A stretch of DNA of 64,000 nt from contig SZWC01007402.1 in the NCBI GenBank assembly GCA_023375785.1, forward strand, positions 1 through 64,000. Direction: 5' to 3'. Positions 12,201 through 22,001 of this stretch are shown here, in pieces. Source of the stretch: Penium margaritaceum (Eukaryota > Streptophyta > Zygnematophyceae > Desmidiales > Peniaceae). The number at the start of each line of letters is the position of its first letter. Position 1 is the first letter of the stretch. The notes below the pieces were generated by a model, which saw only the letters and a program-made list of their open reading frames with translations, had not been told where the DNA came from and ran no database searches. The position numbers and the translations under genes are program-made.

Positions 12201-13937
12201 TAGGGTGTAACTCAGAAGCATCTAGGGCGCAAGTAGGGCGCAACTAGGATGTAACTAGTGTGCAACTAAGGCGTAGCTAGTTCCAACCTGAGGCGAACTA
12301 GGATGCCACTAGGGCGCAAATAGGGTACAACTAGGGTGCATGTAGGGCACAACTAGGGTGCAACTAGGGCGGAACTAGGGTGCAACTAGGTTGCAAGTAA
12401 GGTACAAGTAGGGCACAACAAGGGTGCAAATAGGGCATAATTTAGGTGTAAGTAGGGCGCAACTAGGGTGCAAATATGGCACAACTAGGGTGCAATTAGG
12501 GCACAAGAAGGGTACAAGTAGGGTGCAAGTAGGGAACAACTAGGTTGTAACTAGGGCACAAGTAGGGCACAAGTAGGGTGCAAGTAGAGTGCAACAAGGG
12601 CGCAACTAGTGCGCAACTAGGGCTCAACTAGGGTGCAAGTAGGGCGCAAGTAGTGCGCAACTAGGGTGCAACTAGGACGCAACTAGGGCGGAACTAGGGC
12701 ATAACTAGGACACAAATAGGGCACAACTAGGGTGTAGCTAGTATTGTAGTGATGCACAACTAGGGCACAACTAAGGCGCAACTAGGACGTAAGTAGGGCG
12801 CAAAAAGGGTGTAACTAGGGTGCAACTAGGGCGTATCTAGGGCGCAACAAGGGTGTAGCTAGCGTCCAACTGAGGCGCAACAAGGGCAAAACTAGGGCAC
12901 AAGTAGGGTGCAACTAGGGCACAAGTAGGACGCAATTAGGACACAAATAGGACACAACTAGGATGCAATTAGGGTGCAACTAGGGCACAAATAAAGTGCA
13001 AGTAGGGTGCAAGTAGGGCGCAAGTAGGGCGTAAGTAGGGCACAACTATGTTGCAAGTAGTGCGCAACTAGGGTAAAACTAGCGAGCAACTAGGGTGAAA
13101 GTAGGAGGCAAGTAGGGTGCAACTAGGGTGCAACTAGGGTGCAAGCAGGGCATAAATATGCTACAAGTAGGATACAACTAGGACACAACTAGGGAGAAAC
13201 TAGGGCGCATTTAAAATACAAGTAGGGCGCAAGAAGTGCGCAACTAGAGCGCAACTAGGACCCAACTAGGATGAAAGAAGGCTGCAAGTAGGGAATAACT
13301 AAGGCGCTACTAAGATGCAACTAGGATGCAAGTTGTGCGCAAGTAGGGTACATCTAGGATGCAACTAGGGCGCAACTAGGGTGCAAGTAGGGCACACATA
13401 GGGCACAACTACGACACAACTAGGGCACAACTAGGGCACAACTAGGGCACAACTAGGGCACAACTAGGGCACAACTAGGGTGCAAGGAGGACGCAAGTAG
13501 GGTGCAACTAGGGCGCTTCTAGGGCACATCTAGGATAGAAGTAGGGAGTAAATAGGGCACAAATTGGGAGCAAATAGGGCACAAGTAGGGCGCAAGTAGG
13601 ACACAAGTAGGGTATAACTAGGGCACAACTAAAGCGCAACTAGGGCGCAAGTAGGGTGCTACTAGGGCGCAACTAGGATGCAAGTAGGGCACAAGTAGGG
13701 TGCAAGAAGGGTACACCTAAGGTGTAACTTGGGTGTAACTAGGGCGTAAGTAGGGTGCAAGTTGGACATAAGAAGGGCGCAACTAGGGCGCAACTAGGGC
13801 ACAACTAGGGCGCAACTAAGACGCAACTAGGGCGTAACTAGGGCGCATGTAGGACGCAACTAGGGCACAACTATGGTGCAACTAGGATGCAATTAGGGCA
13901 CAAATAGGGAGCAACTAGGAAACTAGTAGGATGCAAG
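9244..13937 (+). repeat. 11-bp satellite array, block C
   Basis: Same satellite as blocks A and B. A block at 11723-11765 is identical over 43 bp to 6161-6203, and similarity continues for about 200 bp, so long stretches have been copied within the array. A homogeneous run of about six identical GGGCACAACTA units lies at 13416-13480. A 10-bp unit (GAGCAACTAGGCGCAAG context) near 9789 and 11863 matches the equivalents near 5565 and 6302, marking the same duplicated block. Confidence 0.95.
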
Positions 13938-14050
13938 TGTCAAACGGCCTGAGGTAAACAAACAAGAAAACAGGGTCGACATAATGGCACCTGAAGTGCG
14001 CTCCTAGAATTTCAGCTAGGAGCGGACGGTAAGGGCAAGTAGGGTGCAAG
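13938..14050 (-). repeat. LTR-end fragment plus satellite remnant
   Basis: Begins TGTCAAACGGCCTGA, closely resembling the TGTCAACTGGCCTGA outer end of the adjacent LTR at 14051. It runs about 94 bp to 14031 and then returns to satellite (AAGTAGGGTGCAAG) up to 14050. Both LTR-like starts are preceded by TGCAAG. Inside is the imperfect hairpin CTCCTAGAATTTCAGCTAGGAG. I read it as a truncated relative of the neighbouring LTR, not a gene. Confidence 0.45.
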
Positions 14051-14276
14051 TGTCAACTGGCCTGAATCAGAGACTAAGGACTAGAGCTTAGACCAACCCG
14101 TGTCTTCTTTATACTGTTACTTAGTTGGACCGATCTGTGAGGAGCATCTTAGGCCAGATTGAATGTTTACAATGGAGAATGAGCCTGGTACATATAGTCC
14201 TAGGCCTGGCATCTAGAGTGTGTGGGTAGTGGCACTTTTAGGGTTGGCCACTCCACACCACCTCACCATCTTGACA
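14051..14276 (-). repeat. Putative 3' LTR of copia-1
   Basis: 226 bp starting TGTCAA and ending TTGACA (6-bp inverted ends), next to the 3' end of the copia-1 coding region and directly against the satellite on the left. A TATA-like TATAAAG lies on the minus strand near 14104-14114. The partner LTR is not in the window, so the boundary rests on end structure and position only. Confidence 0.6.
14104..14114 (-). promoter_or_regulatory. Putative TATA box in copia-1 LTR
   Basis: GTATAAAGAAG on the minus strand, about two thirds into the 226-bp LTR, consistent with a U3/R promoter position. Confidence 0.4.
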
Positions 14277-14669
14277 ATTTACGCATCTACTGACCGCCAA
14301 GTGGCACATCCTCCTCATGCATGGAGAAATGTCTAGGAAAATTCCTCTGTGCAGGAAGGTCAAAAACCTTCCTACTCACATCAAGGCTTGATCGCAGGAC
14401 CTGTTGTCCCTGAGTCCAACGTGCTATCGATTGTGCTACACTGCTGGTTTCTCGCTCGGACTTGCAGCACAAACAAGATTTGGGGGACTTACTCCAAGGG
14501 AACACTGCATGCCCATCTCGTCTGCTAAGGCATAGCATTAGCCAAGGGGCATAAAAGAATAACCATCTCTCCCTTGCACCTCTGGCCACCTGCCGTGGTA
14601 ATCTTCTTCCGCATGAACCTGTAGCTCTGCATTGTGTTTGCGCACCTCAATTGTCTTGGTCTTTATTCC
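14277..14669 (-). other. 3' non-coding region of copia-1
   Basis: This lies between the end of RNase H similarity and the LTR. Minus-strand reading frames exist but show no recognisable domain. It is best regarded as 3' untranslated element sequence. No clear polypurine tract is visible next to the LTR. Confidence 0.4.
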
Positions 14670-15977
14670 TCATCTCTTCCATCCACCAAGCCAATTTCCT
14701 CGAGCGCTTGTAACATGCAAGTCAATGTCCAGTGGCTTGGTCATGAATTCCACAAGCATTTTCTTGGTTTCAACGTGTTCTACCTCCACAACACCCTTGG
14801 CGACAAGGTCGCGTGAAGAGTGGTACCGAATGTCGATGTGCTTTGTACGCAGGGAGATCATTTCATCCTCTGCCATAGCAATGGTGCTCTGGTTGTCGAT
14901 GCGGATGAACTTCGCTTCCTCTTGTGGTGCCTTGATCTCGTCAAGCAGACTACGGAGCCACTGTGTTTCCTTGCACACATCCAAGATTGCAATATACTCT
15001 GCCTCAGCAGTAGAAAACGAGACACAATCCTGCTTCCTGCTTGTCCATGAGACCACACCATCATTGAGTAGCCAGACAAAGCCTGAGGTGGACTTCCTAT
15101 CATCAATCCGCCCTCCCAAGTCAGCTTCTCTGTAGCATGTCAGTTGTAGTGAATGTGATGCTGCCAGACCTCCAAACCAAAGTCCCACATGCCGTGTCTT
15201 TTTGAGGTAGCAAAAGATCCGCTTCACGCCTTGCAAGTGTTGTGGCCCAGGGTTAGCCACAAACCTGCTCACCTCACTCTCCGCATAAGCGATGTTAGGT
15301 CGCATCCCCACCATCACATACATGAGGATCCCAACGGCGGATTGGTATGGGATGTTTTGCATCTCACGCCGCTCTGCCTTGTTGCTTGGTGACATGGAGG
15401 AGGAGAGCTTGCATTCGGAGGGCATGGGGGTGCTGACTGGTTTGCATTCCTCCATGTTGTAGCGCTTCAAGACGTCCATGAAGTACTTGGTCTGGTGGAG
15501 CTCGATGGTGCCTGCTTTGCGGTTGCGGTGGATGGCAATCCCGAGGTAGTACTCGAGAAGACCCATGTCCTTCATCTTGAACCTTTTGCTTAGCTTCTTC
15601 TTGAGGTCTGCAAGGGTCTCATAAAAGGAAGAGGGTCGTTCTTGCAATGTGTGAAGAAGAGCTCAGCCATGAAGTTGTCCATTTCCTTGTACCAGATCCG
15701 GGGGGCCTGTTTGAGCGTGTACAACGCCTTCACCAGTTTGCACACCTTATCATCGGGTGCTTTTACACATTCCGTTACCTCCATTAGCACCTCCTTGTCT
15801 AGCTTCCCATAAAGGATAGTTTTCTTGGCACCCATCTGGTGGATGTCAAGGAATTTGGCGGCAACAACGGCCAGGAGGGACCTGATGGAGGCGAACATGA
15901 CGACCGGTGCGAAGGTCTCATCGTACTCAGACCCTACGCGCTCAGAGAATCCCTTCGCCATGACCCTTGCCTTGTAC
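14670..15977 (-). pseudogene. copia-1 reverse transcriptase and RNase H region (fossil)
   Basis: Minus-strand translation shows copia RT landmarks: KYKARVMAKGF, DETFAPVV, KALYTLKQAPRIWYKEMDNF, then MGLLEYYLGIAIHRN. The connection and RNase H parts follow with RKSTSGFVWLL, SRKQDCVSFSTAEAEYIA and RTKHIDIRYH. These match the order in plant copia Pol. The region is the downstream half of the copia-1 Pol that was interrupted by the nested copia-2. It is broken and no functional product is proposed. The family call is secure; subfamily assignment would need a tree. Confidence 0.9.
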
Positions 15978-15982
15978 TTGTC
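15978..15982. other. Target-site duplication of copia-2, left copy
   Basis: TTGTC directly precedes the copia-2 LTR start and matches TTGTC at 21997-22001 exactly. Five base pairs is the usual copia integrase stagger. It lies within the RT region of copia-1. Confidence 0.9.
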
Positions 15983-16567
15983 TGAGAAACTCATTGCGAG
16001 TCCATGGAAACAAACGGCTCGTTAAACCGTTGAGTACAGTGCAAGCTAGATCCAAAACTGTATTAGCAGGTCATGGATTTTTAGTACAAGTGTCCGAGTA
16101 ACAAGGTGTCCCCTTGTTACGGGGTGAGACTCACTAATCAAGTCTCACCCATTGGGCCGGCAAGCGAGGCTTGCCGGTGCTCGACAGGACTCGAGGGAAA
16201 ACTCGTCCGAAGTCCACAAAACCTTGCAGATGTTCCTGCGAGTTCCTAGGTTCGGCCAAAACAGGCCACAAATAAGAGAACCTAGTTTACTCCTACAAAA
16301 CAGGCAAGTACTGACTGATCTAGGCCTTCTACCACACCAAGAGAAATATGTCGGAATTGTATCAAGGACACATTTAGCTTTGCCGACGGAGGCAGGCAAG
16401 GATCGATGGCCGGCGGAGTGCGTAAGACAGAAAGGTGGTGCCGCCATGTGGTGAGGTTGGCGAGCACGTGTCTTCGTGATCAAGGTGGGTCACCACCGAT
16501 CGCCGAATCTGTATGCACTGCACACCTGAGGACATAAACAGATGAATATATACACAGAGAGTTATCA
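15983..16567 (-). repeat. 3' LTR of copia-2
   Basis: Read on +, it starts TGAGAAACT and ends GTTATCA; in element sense it is TG...CA. It aligns along its whole length with 21409-21996. It carries two adjacent stem-loops, at 16122-16150 and 16157-16177. Confidence 0.93.
16122..16177 (-). other. Paired stem-loops in copia-2 3' LTR
   Basis: GGGTGAGACT (16122-16131) pairs with AGTCTCACCC (16141-16150), a perfect 10-bp stem. CCGGCAAGC (16157-16165) pairs with GCTTGCCGG (16169-16177) around a GAG loop. The second stem is kept in the other LTR (21586-21606) by paired substitutions: CAAGC/GCTTG becomes TGAGC/GCTCA. Confidence 0.8.
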
Positions 16568-16580
16568 CGCCCCCTTGGCC
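16568..16580 (-). other. Putative polypurine tract of copia-2
   Basis: On the minus strand GGCCAAGGGGGCG abuts the 3' LTR start TGATAAC. A purine-rich run in this position primes plus-strand DNA synthesis in LTR retrotransposons. Confidence 0.6.
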
Positions 16581-18388
16581 GAGGATGACGCATGCATGCA
16601 GCCGAGTAGATGGATTTGTGAGAGTTGGGAGGATGATGGTAAAGCTTTGTTGAGAAATTCTGCAAGCTTCTCACTCTCGGGCACCTCACACACTTGGACC
16701 ACACCTTCTTCCACTGCCTCGTGGACAAAATGACGCTCAACTCCTTTGTGCTCGGTGCGTGGGTGCAAGACACTGTCATTTTGCGTGATCCGATGTATAG
16801 CTAAGCTATCGTTGTATAGTCGCACAGGTCGCACAGTCAGTCCCAACTCTCCCAAAAGCCTTTGCAACCAGGTTGCTTCGCATGCAGCCTCTCCCAATGC
16901 CATGTATTCTGCTTTAGCCACACTACGTGCCAAACCTGACTGTTTTGCACTGTGCCAAGAGACAGTTGTACCCCAAAGCCGAAAGACATACTCTCCCCGA
17001 CTGCGTGCAGTTTTGTCCCGTCCATAATCACTATCACAATACCCATCGAGCAAGGGATCAGTGCCAGGAGAGAAGACAAGGCCCATCGATGCAATGTCAA
17101 ACATATAACACAGCAGTTTAAGCAAAGCCTTGTGATGTGAACTGCGGGGATGCTGACTGAATTGGGCCAGGGTATTCACTGCATGGGAAATGTCTGGTCG
17201 GGTGGTGGAGGAAAGATAGGTGAGACTGCCTGTGATCTGTGTGTACAGCGTGGGATCAGTTTCAGGGCCGTAGTCAGCGGTGTTGGTGTCAAGAAGATGT
17301 CTGTACACGTCTGGACTCAAGGTGAGTTCTGTGTGGGGAGATGTTGCACAAGGTGAGAGAAGCGATCAGTCGAGTGTGCTATGAACCGACCTTGGTGCAG
17401 TGTCAGAATCTGTGCAGCTCTGTTGTGAGTGATGGTCATGCCTAAAAAATTGTGTGCCTCTCCTAGGTTGGTCATGCTATAGTGTGCAGATAGTAGTGCT
17501 TTTGTTTTTTTTATTAGAGGAAGAGAGGGTAAGAGTACCAATATATCGTCAACATACACCAGGAGGAAAAGTGGAACACCACTCGCCCAGCATATGGACA
17601 AAAAGGGATCAGACCGACTCTGCAAAAACCCTCCGAGTTCCAGTGTGCGACTGATCTCCTTGTTCCAGCACCGTGGAGCTTGTTTTAGTCCAAAGAGCGC
17701 CTTCAAGAGGAGCCATACTCTGCCTGTACCATCTGTGAATCCGGACGGTTTCTGAATCCAGTGGACCATTCAAAAAGGCGTTCTTGGCATCCATTTGATG
17801 TATTTCCCAGTCATCGTGTGCTGTGACCCCAAGCAGCACTCGACCGGATGTGTACTTGCCCGCTGGGACATAAATGTCAGTGAAATCTTGTCCTGGTATC
17901 TGATGAAATCCTTTGGCCACCAGTCGGGCCTTGTACTTCTCAAATAGACCAAGGACATTCCGTTTTACCTTAAACACCCACTTAACATCGATTGCTTTGC
18001 GACCAGGGGGAAGTGGTACCAGTTTGAAGAATCCGTGCTCAAGGAGCGTTTTCAGCTCATCTGCCATTGCACTTTCCCACTCTGTGGCGTCTGAGAGCCC
18101 CCTTGCCTCCTCAGCAGTAAGGGACTTGGATTGGATGGACATGGGTTGTGTGGGACCCATAGTGTGGTAAAACTGTCTATAGTCCACTCTCGCCAAATTC
18201 CGTTGTGAGCAACGGACTGGATCGGGCTGGACTGGACTGTTTTGCACCAAGGTCAGGCCAGGTGGGGGCCCTGAGGAGTCTGCACTTGTGCTTTCTAGGT
18301 CAGTCGGTGTGAGTAAGTCTGTAGGGACCGGATTTGACTGGTCTGTGTCCTTGTGCCCACCTGAAGACTGTCGACTCTTGGTCCTCAT
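16581..18388 (-). pseudogene. copia-2 reverse transcriptase and RNase H region (fossil)
   Basis: Minus-strand translation shows RT landmarks WVFKVKRN, KYKARLVAKGFHQIPG, IHQMDAKNAFLNG, KALFGLKQAPRCWNKEI and the catalytic-motif segment YVDDILVL (17545-17556). TSSTTRPDISHAVNTLAQ, DGYCDSDYGRD and AKAEYMALGEAACEATWLQ of RNase H follow. The order and spacing are those of copia Pol. An N-terminal Ser/Pro-rich linker separates it from the integrase. It is very similar to the copia-4 region at 47907-49430. It is decayed, and no active product is proposed. Confidence 0.92.
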
Positions 18389-19393
18389 GGTGGGAAAAAG
18401 ATTGGAACACTGACATACTCAGGGTACCACTCAGGAACGGTGAGCACAGGTGCATGTTTAATTCCATTGAACGCCTTGTAGGGTGTGTATTCTAAGAATG
18501 ACGCACCTTGACTCTCTACAAAGCCATGATGTACAGGGTCCGAAAACCTCCAAGCTTTAGATGCATGAGAGACTCCAACAAAGACGCACCACCTTCCTCG
18601 TGGACTCAGTTTGTGATTGCGTTGTGCATCAGCAAACCACACACAAGCCATTGTGCCCCACACCTGTGCAGGGCGCAGATCTGCTTTCTGCTAGAACCAT
18701 CTTTCCCAGGGAGTGACAGTCCTAGGAAGGGGCCCTTCAGGTATTCTGTTCCATACCCAGGTGATGTACTTGACCGCTTCTTTCGAGAATCCAAAGGACA
18801 AGCCACACTCCGTCAGTAAGGTATGTAGGGCATCACCCAAAGTTCTGTGCCATCGCTCAGCCACCCCATTCTGTTGCGGTGTATAGGGTGCTATGGTTTG
18901 ATGGACTATACCTCTGGTTTTGAGATCCATTTCCAGTGTGCCTAAGAATTCCCCGCCCCTGTCTGTACGCAAGATACGAAAAGAGCATCCAGTCTGTTAC
19001 TCTGCCAGGGGAATCCAGATGATTATGGCCCGTTGTGCATCCGCTTTGGTTTTGAGAAAAAAACGCCCAGCTGAAGTGAATGTAATCGTCTGTCAGAGTC
19101 AATACGTATAGTGACGCGTACTGGACTGAGGGTACTGGCATGGGTGCATGCCAGTCGGCATGCACCAGTTCGAGGGGAGTCTTGCTGACATGCTGTGATG
19201 TGGGGAAACTCTGTTGGTATGATTTTCCTTCCTGGCATTCAAGACAAGCTGACGTCTTTAGGCCGTGTGGATACTCTCTAGGATTCAGTTCGTGTGCAGG
19301 CTTGTGTTTCAGTAGATCGGTGACCAGTTCCGTGTTGATATGTGCCAGTCTTCTGTGGATGACCTCAGTGTGCTTTGGGTGTATTTTGGTCAT
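18389..19393 (-). pseudogene. copia-2 integrase region (fossil)
   Basis: The minus strand shows the HHCC-type N-terminal module (HRRLAHIN and ACLECQEGK), then core segments (LELVHADWH, LTDDYIHFSW, RTDRGGEF, TPQQNGVAERWHRTLGDAL), and then the C-terminal region with WCVFVGVSHASKAWRF. This is the retroviral-type integrase fold placed upstream of RT, as in Ty1/copia. The region is broken in more than one place. Confidence 0.9.
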
Positions 19394-19496
19394 GACATGG
19401 GTCTATGCACGATTGGATGGCAGGATAGGAAACAAATTTAGTCGGTATAACATGTCCTCATGCAAGGGCCCATTAGCCAGCAACATCCCGTGCGCA

Positions 19497-19904
19497 TCAA
19501 ACACCATGCATTTTTCTGCTTGCGTCAGTATAGAGATGCCCGATTGATGATCCAACTTCCCCCCTGACAGCAGGTTTACCTTCAGTCGAGGTGCATACAA
19601 AACCCCAGTCAGCCACGTTCCCCCCCCCCCCTCCCGGTGCTTGTAATGCGACGGTCCCAATGCCCTCAACCCTCAGCACTTCACCTGATCCCATCTGGAC
19701 ACCCTCCACATCGTGCATTGCATAGAGAGACACAAACGGTTGACAATGAGGAGAAATGTGATGTGAAGCTGCTGTATCAAACAACCATTCATGCATGGGC
19801 AATGTGTGTATTGTGGTGATATGCGTGTGCCCAAGGCGTGGACCTCGCTGTAACACAGCTGTGGTCTCGAGAGGGAGGCGGTCCTGGTGGTCCATGTCCT
19901 CCAA
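19497..19904 (-). pseudogene. copia-2 protease region (fossil)
   Basis: Minus-strand translation contains WLFDTAASHHISPHCQPF, the aspartic-protease active-site neighbourhood typical of copia (D-[ST]-[AG]-A-[ST]-x-H). It lies between the Gag knuckle and the integrase, as expected. A glycine run reflects a poly-C/poly-G tract near 19621. Confidence 0.85.
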
Positions 19905-19989
19905 AGGACTGTGACACAGGATACTGCCATAGTGACTGCTGCTGCACCTGTCTCTACTACTGCTGAGTCTGCTGCTGTCTCTTCATCAT

Positions 19990-20933
19990 CTGCCGCTGGA
20001 GGGAGGGACATCTGTGCCAAAAGTGTCCAGTCTGGTTACAAAAGCTGCACCTCTGATTCCCAGGACCACGTCCACGATCACGATCGCCACCACTGTATCC
20101 GCCCCGCCCCCCACGAGAGGAGCCCCCAGGTGAGGGAGGCCCCCAGGTGTCTAGGTCGACGCAGCTGCAGCACCATAGGAGCTCTGGTGTGCATATTCTG
20201 TCGGAGATGCACTTGTCATGTCACGTGCCTTGCCCTTCATAATGTCTTTGTAGTTGCGCAACTCCTGAAAGACTACTACAAGATCGATGAGCTCAATCGC
20301 GGTGACTGGGTGACGACGGAGGAGATCATGCCGGAACTCCTTGTACTGCTCACAGAGGTGGAGCAACACCACGTCCAACCACTCAAGAATAGAGTACGAG
20401 GCCCCCAAACCCAAAAGACGTCGGCGGATGTCCATGGCTTCGTCCCAAAATTCAGCGACCGGTGTGCCAGGTTTGGGAAAGAGGTTGCGCAGACGATCTC
20501 TTAGCGTCACCACGAGGGTCATGCCCTGTTTTTCCTGGCGCGTAGAGAGTTGGCGCCAGGCATCAAGGGGTCGTTCTGTGCCTCTTCGTGGGTCCAATAG
20601 ATCCTCACCTCTGTCGCCAAAGAAAAAATGGCACAGGACGTAGGCTTGTGGATCTGGCAGTGTGCGTGTTAAGGCGTTGAACACTCGTAGCAACATGAGA
20701 CCGGTTGCTGTATTCGAAGCTGGGCAGAGGTAAAGTTCCTCCAACCCGTGGTCCGCCGCCGAGGACAGGAAAATTTCCCTCTAGGCGAGGAAGTTTCTTG
20801 TCCCCAGCTGCGGAGGGGAGAGTTCTTTCTGGCCCATCCCTAGCTGAGTCATTGCAGCAGCAGTTAGGGTTACATCAGGACGATCACTGCCACCTCTTTC
20901 GGCACCACCGTTTGTCCTATCCACCTCACTCAT
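19990..20933 (-). pseudogene. copia-2 Gag region with CCHC knuckle (fossil)
   Basis: The minus-strand segment has the copia Gag signature: AWRQLSTRQEKQGMTLVV, LFPKPGTPVAEFWDEAMDI and SILEWLDVVLLHL. A zinc knuckle follows at 20008-20049 (CSFCNQTGHFWHRC; C-x2-C-x4-H-x4-C). I take the start near 20933, where an ATG begins a segment matching the copia-4 Gag N-terminus (VTLTAAAM). Gag forms the virus-like particle and binds element RNA in functional relatives; this copy is decayed. Confidence 0.88.
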
Positions 20934-21396
20934 ATTGCTTGGACGATGGTCCCTTGCATCTCTCTAGCTACTGATGGTGCTGAGGTGGGCCAAGGAAATT
21001 TTGGCAGCAATTCGCCGGGCCCACTTTGGGCCCAGTTTGCTGCCGAGAGCCCGAAGCTCTATGGAGAAATCCCCTCAGACGTCCTGGGACCCTGCAATCT
21101 AAACCCACACCCCCAAACCCTTTGCACGCCCCTGAGATCATGGTTGGGCACCTTGGGGAGGTTGTAGGAGAGGTGTGGGGCCTTAAACTGATGGCAGATC
21201 TGCCCTTCCAGCCTCCGTCATGTGTGCAAAGCCTTGCCAAGACTCTTGTGCCCCCTTAGACCTTGTTCAAAACCCTAGAGATGCCCTGACAACTTGCTGT
21301 GATCCGCCGACTCTTGCTGATGTGGCGAGCACGTGGAGGCCACCCCCGTCGTCAGCTCCTCCAGTCGGCTTTGGTTCCTCTCAGGCCTGTTGATCA
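20934..21396 (-). other. copia-2 leader between PBS and Gag
   Basis: About 460 bp of non-coding leader. It shares stretches with the copia-4 leader (for example GGCGAATTGCT, seen near 45798 on + and near 21011 in reverse complement). No other domain is visible. Confidence 0.6.
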
Positions 21397-21408
21397 GCTC
21401 TGATACCA
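21397..21408 (-). other. Primer-binding site (tRNA-iMet type) of copia-2
   Basis: On the minus strand TGGTATCAGAGC directly follows the 5' LTR. This is complementary to the 3' end of plant initiator Met tRNA, the commonest primer of plant copia and chromovirus elements. Confidence 0.9.
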
Positions 21409-21996
21409 TGAGAAACTTATTGCGAGTCCATGAAAAAAAAAAACGGCTTGTTAAACCATTGAGTCTAGTACAAGCTAGATCCAAAACTGTCCTAGCAGGT
21501 CATGGGTTTTTAGTACAAGTGTCTGAGTAACAAGGGGTCCCCTTGTTATGGGGTGAGACTTGCAAATCGAGTATCACCCATCGGGCCGGTGAGCGAGGCT
21601 CACCGGCGCTCAACAGGACTCGAGGGAGAACTCGCCCGAAGTCCACAAAACCCCGCAGATGTTCCTGCGAGTTCCTAGATTTGGCTAAAACAGGCCACAA
21701 GTAAGAGAACCTAGTTTAGTCCAACGAAACAGGCAAGTACAGACTGATCTAGGCCTTCTACCACACCAAGAGCAATCTTTCGGAATTGTATCAAGGAAAC
21801 ATGTAGGGTTTCCAATGGAGAAAGCCAAGGATCGACGGCCGGCGGAGTGCGTAAGACAGAAAGATGGCACCACCATGTGGTGAGGTTGGCGAGCACATGT
21901 CTTCGCAATCAACGTGGGTCACCACCGACCGCAGAATCCGTAAGCATTGCACACTCAAGGACATAAATGGACGAATATATACACAGAGGGTTATCA
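21409..21996 (-). repeat. 5' LTR of copia-2
   Basis: 588 bp that aligns end to end with 15983-16567 at roughly 87% identity by eye. The stem-loop module recurs at 21551-21579 and 21586-21606; the second stem is perfect although four of its bases differ from the other LTR. Its outer end abuts TTGTC. Confidence 0.93.
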
Positions 21997-22001
21997 TTGT
22001 C
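21997..22001. other. Target-site duplication of copia-2, right copy
   Basis: TTGTC, identical to 15978-15982. Beyond it copia-1 RT sequence resumes, which fixes the nesting order. Confidence 0.9.

Larger units (their letters stand above)
15983..21996 (-). mobile_element. Nested Ty1/copia element (copia-2) with both LTRs
   Basis: A 6014-bp element on the minus strand, bounded by LTRs of 588 bp (21409-21996, 5') and 585 bp (15983-16567, 3') and flanked by a perfect TTGTC duplication. In element order it has a tRNA-iMet primer-binding site, a leader, Gag with a CCHC knuckle, protease, integrase, RT, RNase H and a polypurine tract. This is a full complement in the copia order. By eye the two LTRs are roughly 87% identical, so insertion is not recent. 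The coding region carries several breaks and the element is a fossil. Its Gag, integrase C-terminal region and LTR stem-loops are closely related to those of copia-4 at 44840-50033. Confidence 0.93.

Noticed and set aside
14632-20643. Numerous plus-strand frames across the copia island
   Set aside because: They are antisense shadows of minus-strand Gag, protease, integrase and RT regions.
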